From assembly GCA_937863905.1 (NCBI GenBank), contig CALMHV010000415.1, positions 1 to 9,361 of the forward strand: a stretch of DNA of 9,361 nucleotides, in the 5' to 3' direction. Numbering within the stretch: position 1 is the first letter of the stretch; each line of letters begins with the position of its first letter. The notes below the pieces were generated by a model. The model made no database searches. It was not told the origin of the DNA and saw only the letters and a program-made list of their open reading frames with translations. This stretch comes from an uncultured Bacillota bacterium. GTDB lineage: Bacteria > Bacillota > Sulfobacillia > UBA995 > UBA9673. The position numbers and the translations under genes were made by a program. Below, one piece after another: positions 1 through 6,050 of this stretch.

Positions 1-2
1 TC

Positions 3-776
3 CAGGACACGTTCTTCCTCACCGACCGCTCCTCCGACGTCGTCCAGGCTCTTGGGCCGACCCTCGCCCGCCACCTGGCCGCTCGGATGGCCCGGGCCCT
101 TGAGGGCGACACCGATGAGCCTGTCCGCCTCTGGACCCCCGAACTCCTCGCCGCGACCACATCAAGGGTCAAGGAAATCGTGGAGTTCGCCCTCCGGGCG
201 GTCGAACTGGCCCCTCACCTTACGTCCGAAGAACGCCAGACCCACGCCGCCGCTGTCACCGCCGTCGGCCGGTCGCTCGACACCAGCGCGGTATCGTCCA
301 TCCTGACGGCCGACAGCCGTCTGGCCTCGGTCGTCGGCCGCTTCCACAACGAGGTCGTAGCCCGTCAGACGGCAATCGCCTCCACGCTCGAGCCAAGAGC
401 CCAGGACGCCCAGGCACGGTGGCGCTCGGTCGAGGACGAAGCCTGGCGACACGGGGAGAGCCCTCTCTACGGCGGCCGCGGCTGCGGGACGGTGGCCCTG
501 ACCGTCATGGGCACGACCCTCCTGGCCCTCATCCTCCACGGACAGACCATCCGCCTCCTCCTGGCGGTCGTCGCCACGGGGGGTGTGATTGTCTGGGCCT
601 ACGTGAACTTCGTCTGGGGTCCGAACGTGGCCGAGCGCTACGGCAGGGTGACCGACGAGGCCAAGAGCCTGGTTCAGGCGGCCGACGCCTTCCGCAAGAA
701 CTTCCTCGTCTACAACGCCAAGGTCGGTGACCTCAAGGGCCGCATCCGGGAAGGCCCGCCGGGCGCGACGGGCTAG
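3..776 (+). CDS. Unrecognised membrane protein with two transmembrane helices, 5' end cut off by the window
   Basis: The frame is open from base 3 with no stop, and the residues before the first ATG (base 87) look like ordinary protein, so the gene very likely starts outside the window; 257 codons are visible before TAG. I do not recognise the family. The visible N-terminal two thirds are soluble, charged and Ala/Arg/Glu-rich and look mainly helical. Then come two hydrophobic segments, about visible residues 162-179 and 184-205, separated by a very short loop (HGQT), which suggests a helical hairpin in the membrane. The last 50 residues are polar and probably helical, possibly coiled-coil. 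No catalytic motif is visible. The next gene begins 27 bp downstream on the same strand, so the two are probably cotranscribed. Coding is certain from frame, composition and spacing; function is unknown. Confidence 0.75.
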   Translation, partial: QDTFFLTDRSSDVVQALGPTLARHLAARMARALEGDTDEPVRLWTPELLAATTSRVKEIVEFALRAVELAPHLTSEERQTHAAAVTAVGRSLDTSAVSSILTADSRLASVVGRFHNEVVARQTAIASTLEPRAQDAQARWRSVEDEAWRHGESPLYGGRGCGTVALTVMGTTLLALILHGQTIRLLLAVVATGGVIVWAYVNFVWGPNVAERYGRVTDEAKSLVQAADAFRKNFLVYNAKVGDLKGRIREGPPGATG

Positions 777-789
777 CGCAGACGCACTT

Positions 790-796
790 GGAGGTG
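790..796 (+). promoter_or_regulatory. Ribosome binding site of the M1-like protein
   Basis: GGAGGTG lies 7 bases before the ATG at 804 and is a near-perfect match to the anti-Shine-Dalgarno sequence. It fixes the start of the downstream gene and lies in the 27-bp gap after the preceding stop codon. Confidence 0.85.
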
Positions 797-803
797 TTCG
801 CAG

Positions 804-2669
804 ATGGCTGGTCGCCGGCGAGCCGGCGTGGTCTTTCTGGCCCTGGGCCTCCTCCTGCCTCTGCTGGCGGCGGGCGGCGCCCGTGCCCTGGCCGCCGACC
901 AGGAACCGGGGTTCTCCGACCCGATTTCCTACGACATCGCGGTCCGCATCGAGCCGGCCACCAGCCAGCTCGAGGTCACCTGCGAGATACGCTTCCACCC
1001 CGACCCCCGCGTCACGACCCTCGACCTGCTCCTCAACTCAGCGTGCACCATCCTGGCCGTCACCTGGGGAGGTGAGCGGGCATCGTGGGTGTCGGCCGGT
1101 TCAGAGTCCTGGCAGAGGATTTACCGGGTGACCCGGCCCTCCGGCTCTTCCCTGCCGCCCGTGATTTCCGTCCGCTACCGCGGCTCGCCGGCGGACTACG
1201 ACCAGGCCCAGAACCGCTACTGGAGTCGGGTCACGCCCGGCGCCGTCTGGCTGACCTGGACAGGCATCTGGCTTCCTACTCTCCCCGTCGAGGACATCGA
1301 CTGGCACAGTTCCTTCAAGCTGGCCGTGACGGTCCCGCCGGAGTGGAAGGTCTTTAGCCCCGCCCGCGCCGCCGGGGTGAAACCGGCCGCGAACGGCTGG
1401 CAGACCTTCTCCTTCGCGTCGGGGCCCCTTAGCCTGACCGACGTCACCGCCGTGCCCGCCACGGCCTTCTTCGCCGGCCCCTATGAACTGGCCGGGAGCG
1501 GAACGGCCGGCGGACTCCCCTACGAGGTGTGGTCGCTCCCCCCGTGGCGGGATGAGGCCCTCAGGACAGCGAAGGAGATGCCTGGCGTCCTCGAGCAACT
1601 CCGAACCATCCTCGGGACCCTTCAGCCCTACCCCCTGCACATCGTCCAACTGCCTCCCGACCACGGTGGCGGGGTCGCCTGGTGTCAGGGGCTGGCCGGT
1701 GTGGCCGCGATGAGGGGGCGGGACTTCGGGGATCTCCTGCCGGCGCAGCTTTTGGCGCACGAAGTCGTCCATAACGTGGCGACCTTCTACGATGAAGGAC
1801 TGACGACGTTCCTCGCCGACTACTACGTCGCCAGGGAATACCCTGAAGCGCTGCAGCCCGCCCTGACGACCCGTCAGGGTTACGTCCTGGAGGCCATCCG
1901 CAAGTACGGGGACTTCTCCTTCAAGGAGGCTCTGGAGCGCCGCTGGGCGGGCAACGACGTCCCCGAGTGGCACGCCTACCTCTACTCCAAACCCGCCCTC
2001 CTCTGGAATACGTTCCGGGGCTACCTCGGCGAGGAGGCGACCCTCCGCTTCCTGCGCGACCTCCAGCGCACGTCCGCGACGACGCCGGTCGACACGCCCG
2101 AGAGCCTCCTCGCCTCCTGGCGCGGTCTCGTCTTCGCCGCCGCGGGGCCGCCGGGCACGGCGTTCTTCGATCGGTTCTTCACCACCGACTACCAGCTCGA
2201 CCTGGGCCTCGAGGACGTGGACGTCCGCCGGCCGTCGCCGCGCCGGGGTGAGCCCGACTGGACCCTGAGCTTCACCATCGTCGATGTCCACGAGCCCATC
2301 GAACCTAACGCCAGCGACGTCATCCCCTGGGTCGAGGTGGCCATCGTCATGGAGGGAGGAAGCGAGGCCGCCGAGGGGAGAACGGCCGCCGTCGTGCGGC
2401 GCATCCCGCTCACCGGCCACAACACGAAGGTCATGCTCCGGCTCCCGTCGCGCCCCCTGGAGGTCAGCCTGGACCCGAACCGCTGGCTCCTCGACTACGA
2501 TAGTTCAAACGACAGGGCGGAAGTGTCGTTGCCGATGACCCCCGCCCAACTCCTTCTCGCCTTCTCACCCGTGCTTGGCCTGGTCGTCATCTGGGAGGTC
2601 ACCCGGGCCATCCAGCGTCGCATCCCGAAGGTGATGGCCGGACCTCCGGCCGCCGGAAAGGCGCGCTGA
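804..2669 (+). CDS. Exported, membrane-anchored M1-like (gluzincin) metallopeptidase homologue with an altered active site
   Basis: This 621-residue protein has the layout of an M1 aminopeptidase. A signal peptide covers residues 1-30 (RRR, a long hydrophobic stretch, then ALA before AD). The N-terminal beta domain starts with YDIAVRIEP and continues through FKLAVTVPPEW. The catalytic domain has HEVVH at 319-323, DEGLTTF at 330-336 and YSKPALLW from Tyr394. A mainly beta C-terminal region runs to about 578, a single membrane helix spans about 582-599, and a basic tail (RAIQRR) is expected in the cytoplasm, so the catalytic part should face outward. Two features are odd. Only 7 residues separate His323 from Glu331, whereas M1 enzymes have 18. 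The substrate-anchoring GAMEN-type motif reads GGVAW (289-293), without its Glu. The Trp usual two residues after HExxH is also missing. Peptidase activity is therefore uncertain; the protein may be a divergent or inactive relative. A fold assignment to M1 is likely, the substrate unknown. Confidence 0.8.
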   Translation: MAGRRRAGVVFLALGLLLPLLAAGGARALAADQEPGFSDPISYDIAVRIEPATSQLEVTCEIRFHPDPRVTTLDLLLNSACTILAVTWGGERASWVSAGSESWQRIYRVTRPSGSSLPPVISVRYRGSPADYDQAQNRYWSRVTPGAVWLTWTGIWLPTLPVEDIDWHSSFKLAVTVPPEWKVFSPARAAGVKPAANGWQTFSFASGPLSLTDVTAVPATAFFAGPYELAGSGTAGGLPYEVWSLPPWRDEALRTAKEMPGVLEQLRTILGTLQPYPLHIVQLPPDHGGGVAWCQGLAGVAAMRGRDFGDLLPAQLLAHEVVHNVATFYDEGLTTFLADYYVAREYPEALQPALTTRQGYVLEAIRKYGDFSFKEALERRWAGNDVPEWHAYLYSKPALLWNTFRGYLGEEATLRFLRDLQRTSATTPVDTPESLLASWRGLVFAAAGPPGTAFFDRFFTTDYQLDLGLEDVDVRRPSPRRGEPDWTLSFTIVDVHEPIEPNASDVIPWVEVAIVMEGGSEAAEGRTAAVVRRIPLTGHNTKVMLRLPSRPLEVSLDPNRWLLDYDSSNDRAEVSLPMTPAQLLLAFSPVLGLVVIWEVTRAIQRRIPKVMAGPPAAGKAR

Positions 2670-2685
2670 GCCCGGCGAGCCGGCT
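2669..2685. other. GC-rich hairpin between two convergent stop codons
   Basis: The sequence AGCCCGGCGAGCCGGCT can fold into AGCC-GGC type arms with one bulged base and a very short loop. It lies between the TGA of the + strand gene (2667-2669) and the TAA of sdhB (2687-2685 on the - strand), touching both. Its position would suit a shared transcription end, but there is no T-run on either side, so it is not a standard intrinsic terminator. A chance GC-rich palindrome remains possible. Confidence 0.35.
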
Positions 2686-3515
2686 TACTCCTCGAGCCCC
2701 TTGCGGCCCTGCTTGAGCCCCTTGGCCCCGCGCAACATGGCCGAGACGGTCTTGCGCTTGAGACCCTGGATGGCCGCGGCCTGGTTCACCTTCTTGGGGC
2801 AGGCCTCGACACAGTTGAACACGGTGTGGCAGCGCCAGGCGCCGTTCTCCCCGGCCACGAGGCCCAGCCGCTCGTCCTTGGCCGCGTCCCGCGTGTCGTC
2901 CACCCAGCGCCAGGTCTTCATCATGGCGTTGGGGCCGAGGTAGTCCTTGTCCGTCCAGGAGGCCGGGCAGGCCGAGAAGCATGAACCGCACAGGATGCAG
3001 CCCACGTACTCGTCGATCCTCTTCCTGTCCTTCGGGGACTGGAGCCGCTCCTTCTCCGGCGCCTTCGACCGGGCCACGATCCAGGGGGCGATGGACTCGT
3101 AGTTGGCCCAGAAGCGGGCCATGTCCACGACGAGGTCCTTGATGACCGGAAGGTGCGGCAGGGGCATGACGTGGATCTCGGTCCGCCCCTCGTCCAGGAG
3201 GCGGGCCACCTGGGTCTCGCAGGCCAGGCGGTAGGAGCCGTTGATGAACAGGGCGCAGGCCCCGCAGATGCCTTCCCGGCAGGAGAACCGGAAGGCCAGC
3301 GTCCCGTCGACCCTTTCCAGAACCCAAAAGAGCGTGTCGAGCACGGTCATCCCGTCGGTCCAGGGGATGTCGTAGACCTCGATGCGGGCTTCCTTGTCGA
3401 GGTCCGGGTCGAAGCGGTAGACCTTGAGAGTCACTTTGTCCGGTCGCTTCGCAGCGACCTGACCGCCGCCGTTGCCTCCAGCGTTCCCCGCTGTCTTGCC
3501 TCTATCGATTGTCAT
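2685..3515 (-). CDS. sdhB: Succinate dehydrogenase / fumarate reductase iron-sulfur subunit
   Basis: This subunit passes electrons from the FAD subunit to the membrane quinone site through three Fe-S clusters. Counting from the ATG at 3515 (276 residues), an N-terminal Gly-rich extension precedes a plant-type ferredoxin domain with the 2Fe-2S cysteines at 79, 84, 87 (CREGICGAC) and 99 (RLAC). The C-terminal domain has CILCGSCFSACP (Cys 173, 176, 179, 183) and CHTVFNCVEACP (Cys 229, 235, 239), which supply the 4Fe-4S and 3Fe-4S clusters. All expected ligands are present. A longer reading from GTG at 3524 is possible, but that GTG lies inside the ribosome binding site, so ATG at 3515 is preferred. 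It is the last gene of the operon, 16 bp after sdhA, and ends in TAA. Sequence alone does not separate dehydrogenase from fumarate reductase. Confidence 0.96.
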   Translation of the reverse strand: MTIDRGKTAGNAGGNGGGQVAAKRPDKVTLKVYRFDPDLDKEARIEVYDIPWTDGMTVLDTLFWVLERVDGTLAFRFSCREGICGACALFINGSYRLACETQVARLLDEGRTEIHVMPLPHLPVIKDLVVDMARFWANYESIAPWIVARSKAPEKERLQSPKDRKRIDEYVGCILCGSCFSACPASWTDKDYLGPNAMMKTWRWVDDTRDAAKDERLGLVAGENGAWRCHTVFNCVEACPKKVNQAAAIQGLKRKTVSAMLRGAKGLKQGRKGLEE

Positions 3516-3521
3516 CCAGCC

Positions 3522-3530
3522 CACCTCCCC
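3522..3530 (-). promoter_or_regulatory. Ribosome binding site that decides the sdhB start
   Basis: Read on the - strand this is GGGGAGGTG followed by six bases (GGCTGG) and ATG at 3515. The in-frame GTG at 3524-3522 is the end of this site and therefore cannot be the start it serves. It begins one base after the sdhA TAG stop. Confidence 0.85.
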
Positions 3531-3531
3531 T

Positions 3532-5241
3532 CTAGTAGGTCCTGGCCTGGGGCGGCCACTTGGTGATGGTCACCGGGCGGTACTCCAGGCGAGGGCCGTC
3601 CTTGGTCAGGTGCGCCACCGTGTGCCTGAGGAAGCTTGCGTCATCGCGGTCCATGTAGTCTCTCCGGAAGTGCGAGCCCCGGCTCTCCTTGCGGGCCAGA
3701 GCCCCGGCGGCGATGGTTTCGGCCACGAGGATCTGGCCTTCGAGTTCCAGGTTCCGGGCCCAGTCGAGGTTGTACTTGCGGCCGCGGTTTCTGATGCCGA
3801 TCTTCGGGTAGCGGGCGCGCAGCTCCCGCACCTTGTCCAGACCAACGGCTAGGGCCTTCTCCTCGCGGAAGATGCCCACATTGGCGAACATACTCTCCCG
3901 GAGTTCGTCGCGCAGGTCGGCCGGGTCCTCGGGGCCGGCCGCCTCGAGCACCCAGGTCACGCGCTTTTCCGTCTCGGTCATCGTCTTGGCCAGAGCCTTC
4001 TCGGCGCCCTTGCCCGCCGCTTCGCCGCCCTGGCCCTTCACGTACCCGCCGGCGTGCCTACCGGCCAGGCGCCCGAAGACGATGGTCTCCAGGAGCGAGT
4101 TGCCGCCCAGCCGGTTGGCCCCGTGGACGCTGACGCAGGCGCACTCGCCGGCCGCGTAGAACCCGGCGACTAGGCTGGCCCCGTCGGCGTTGGTGTCGAT
4201 ACCGCCCATGAAGTAGTGCTGCCCGGGCTGGATGGGAATGGGGTCGGTGATGGGGTCGGCGCCCGTGAAGTTGATGGCGATGTCCCGGATGGCCGGCAGC
4301 CGCTCCAGGATCTTGGCCGCCCCGAGGTGGGTGAGGTCGAGGTGCACGTACCCGCCCGGAAAGCCCCGGCCCTCGTTGATCTCGGTCTGGATGGCCCGGG
4401 CCGTGATGTCGCGCGGGGCAAGCTCCATGGCCTTGGGCGCGTACTTCTCCATGAACCGCTCCCCGAGCCGGTTCCGGAGGTAGCCCCCCTCGCCCCGGGC
4501 CCCCTCGGTCATCAGGACGTTGTTGCCGAAGAGCGAGGTCGGGTGGAACTGGATGAACTCCATGTCCTTGAGGGGCACGCCGGCCATATAGGCGATGGCG
4601 ATGCCGCTCCCGGTGTTGGTGATGTTGTTGGTGGAGTGGCCGTAGATGCGGCCGCCACCGCCCGTCCCGAAGATGACGGCCCTGGCCCCGATGGCCTCGA
4701 GCCGTCCGGTGCGCAGGTCGAGGGCGACCACCCCATGGCAGCGGCCGTCGGCCACGGACAGGCTGACGACCTGCCACTCCTCATAGACCTTGATGCCTCG
4801 CCGCAACGTCTGCTCGTACATCGTGTGGAGGAGGGCGTGCCCGGTCTTGTCCGCGGCGTAGCAGGTGCGCGGATACCCGGCGCCGCCGAAGGGACGCTGG
4901 GCGATGCGGCCGTCGTCAAGACGGCTGAAGGGGCAGCCCCAGTGCTCCATCTCGAAGATGCGCGTTGGGGCCTCGCTCGTTAGGAGTTCGACGGCGTCCT
5001 GGTCGGCCAGGTAGTCGGACCCCTTGATGGTGTCGAAGGCGTGTTTCTCCGGCGTGTCGTCCTGCGATGCCGGGTGGTTGGCCAAGGCGGCGTTGATGCC
5101 GCCCTGCGCGGCCACCGAGTGGGACCGCACCGGGTGGACGCGGGAGAGAACCGCGACCTCCGAACCCAGATCGTGAGCCTCGATGGCCGCCCGCAGACCC
5201 GCGAGCCCGCCGCCCACCACCAGAACCTCGTGGAAGATCAT
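3532..5241 (-). CDS. sdhA: Succinate dehydrogenase / fumarate reductase flavoprotein subunit
   Basis: This is the catalytic subunit, interconverting succinate and fumarate on covalently bound FAD at the cytoplasmic face of complex II. At 569 residues it is close to the usual 570-600. The N-terminal dinucleotide fold shows GGGLAGLRAA (10-19). HSVAAQGGIN carries His41, the expected site of the 8-alpha-histidyl FAD bond. Substrate-site residues are visible at His233 (FHPTSLFG), Thr245-Glu246 (MTEGARGEGGYL), Arg277 (APRDI, the expected proton-transfer Arg) and His342 (HYFMGGI). The second FAD motif HGANRLGGNSLLE lies at 374-386. The C-terminal part has RKESRGSHFRRDY and ends in PPQARTY, as in the family. 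The ATG start follows AGGGAGGG; the gene begins 12 bp after sdhD and ends with TAG 16 bp before sdhB. Retention of the FAD-linking His fits membrane-bound SDH or FRD rather than a soluble fumarate reductase. Confidence 0.97.
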   Translation of the reverse strand: MIFHEVLVVGGGLAGLRAAIEAHDLGSEVAVLSRVHPVRSHSVAAQGGINAALANHPASQDDTPEKHAFDTIKGSDYLADQDAVELLTSEAPTRIFEMEHWGCPFSRLDDGRIAQRPFGGAGYPRTCYAADKTGHALLHTMYEQTLRRGIKVYEEWQVVSLSVADGRCHGVVALDLRTGRLEAIGARAVIFGTGGGGRIYGHSTNNITNTGSGIAIAYMAGVPLKDMEFIQFHPTSLFGNNVLMTEGARGEGGYLRNRLGERFMEKYAPKAMELAPRDITARAIQTEINEGRGFPGGYVHLDLTHLGAAKILERLPAIRDIAINFTGADPITDPIPIQPGQHYFMGGIDTNADGASLVAGFYAAGECACVSVHGANRLGGNSLLETIVFGRLAGRHAGGYVKGQGGEAAGKGAEKALAKTMTETEKRVTWVLEAAGPEDPADLRDELRESMFANVGIFREEKALAVGLDKVRELRARYPKIGIRNRGRKYNLDWARNLELEGQILVAETIAAGALARKESRGSHFRRDYMDRDDASFLRHTVAHLTKDGPRLEYRPVTITKWPPQARTY

Positions 5242-5253
5242 CGGTATCCCTCC

Positions 5254-5601
5254 CTAGCCCGTGATGAACGGCACGAGCGCGTAGACGCCGTAGCCGAAGG
5301 CGACAAGCCCGACCACCACCACGGCCGCGGTGATGGCCCGTTCCGCCCTCAGGCCGGAGACGTAGTCGAAGAGCACGCTCCGGAGGCCGTAGAGGCCATG
5401 GTAGAGGGCAAAGCCAAGCAGGCTAAAGTCCAGGACCATGTAGGCGAGGCTCTTCAGGCGGATGGTCACGCCGGCCATGGTCAGGGCGGCGTGCTCACCC
5501 GCGAAGTGCAGGATCCAGAGGTGAAGGCCCAGGGCCAGGATGAGGCCCACGGCGGTCACCCGCTGCAGGAGCCAACCCCAGACGCCCTTGGCTCCGTTCA
5601 T
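5254..5601 (-). CDS. sdhD: Succinate dehydrogenase membrane anchor, SdhD type
   Basis: This 115-residue integral membrane protein has three predicted helices (about 12-34, 53-75 and 88-111), the usual number for this subunit. It begins with WLLQRVTA, the degenerate counterpart of the HRVTG motif of SdhC. Helix I has LHLWILH (His27, His32). Helix II has YHGLYGLRSVLFDY with His68, Asp79 and Tyr80. The spacing of this His-Asp-Tyr set matches the E. coli SdhD heme-ligand and quinone-site residues His71, Asp82 and Tyr83, as I recall them. With SdhC it should anchor SdhAB, bind heme b and form the quinone pocket. ATG at 5601 follows GGGAGGGG at an 8-base spacing. It starts 15 bp after the sdhC stop and is followed 12 bp later by sdhA. 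The assignment of C versus D among the two anchors rests on the Q/H difference and gene order. Confidence 0.88.
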   Translation of the reverse strand: MNGAKGVWGWLLQRVTAVGLILALGLHLWILHFAGEHAALTMAGVTIRLKSLAYMVLDFSLLGFALYHGLYGLRSVLFDYVSGLRAERAITAAVVVVGLVAFGYGVYALVPFITG

Positions 5602-5616
5602 AGCGTCATCCCCTCC

Positions 5617-6021
5617 CTAGCCAGGAAAGATGAGCGGCCAGAACACCCTCAGGGCGAAGCCGAAGCCGGCCGCCGCCAGGACGAACGCCCCCCAGAACAG
5701 GGCTTTCTGCCGCTTGATGCCGATACCGAGGTCGAAGAGGATGACCCGGAGGCCGTTGAGACCGTGGTAGATGACCGCGGTCACGAGGAGCATCTCGCCC
5801 ACGGCGAAGAAGGGCCGCTTGAGCCAGGCCATCACGGCGTCGAAGTTCCCGCCCCCGCCGAGCACGGTCGAGATGACCACGATGTGCAGGAGCAGGTAGA
5901 AGATGATGGCGAGCCCGGTGACGCGGTGGAGCAACCAGGCGTAGAAGCCGGTCCTGATCTTGGTCGGGAAGAGGTCAAGGTCCGCGTAGCGTACCGCACG
6001 CGAAGCCACGGGCCGGTACAA
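5617..6021 (-). CDS. sdhC: Succinate dehydrogenase cytochrome b subunit, SdhC type
   Basis: This membrane anchor has 134 residues from a TTG start. A cytoplasmic N-terminal stretch (to about 25) leads into helix I with WLLHRVTG (His32, Arg33), the signature of SdhC, and LLLH (His46). Helix II has YHGLNGLRVILFDLG with His86, matching the H-x3-G-x-R heme motif of SdhC. A third helix spans about 108-129. The longer reading from GTG at 6030 is unlikely because that GTG lies within the ribosome binding site; TTG at 6021 is correctly spaced. The WLLHRVTG form, with Trp where E. coli SdhC has Ser27, resembles anchors of Gram-positive and Thermus-like bacteria more than those of proteobacteria. It is the first sdh gene, 29 bp after the malic enzyme stop, and its own TAG leads into the sdhD ribosome binding site. 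It also resembles SdhD in helix II. Confidence 0.9.
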   Translation of the reverse strand: MYRPVASRAVRYADLDLFPTKIRTGFYAWLLHRVTGLAIIFYLLLHIVVISTVLGGGGNFDAVMAWLKRPFFAVGEMLLVTAVIYHGLNGLRVILFDLGIGIKRQKALFWGAFVLAAAGFGFALRVFWPLIFPG

Positions 6022-6026
6022 GGCTG

Positions 6027-6037
6027 TCACCTCCCTC
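6027..6037 (-). promoter_or_regulatory. Ribosome binding site that decides the sdhC TTG start
   Basis: On the - strand this reads GAGGGAGGTGA, a long Shine-Dalgarno match, then five bases (CAGCC) and TTG at 6021. The GTG at 6030-6028 is part of the site itself. The next in-frame candidate, GTG at 6009, is too far away. So TTG is the best start although it is the rarest start codon of the three. Confidence 0.75.
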
Positions 6038-6050
6038 AGAGAAGCGCGCC

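Noticed and set aside
162..998. A 278-codon open frame on the - strand opposite the first two genes
   Set aside because: It crosses the gap between two coherent + strand genes, including a good ribosome binding site, and looks like low-complexity antisense translation.
1101..2420. A 439-codon open frame on the - strand, antisense to the M1-like gene
   Set aside because: It is rich in Gly, Arg, Asp and Pro with no recognisable domain, and it lies wholly opposite a gene with clear family motifs. It is a typical shadow frame of GC-rich coding DNA.
4216..4983. A 255-codon open frame on the + strand opposite sdhA
   Set aside because: It is a shadow of the sdhA reading frame, with biased composition and no family similarity that I can see.
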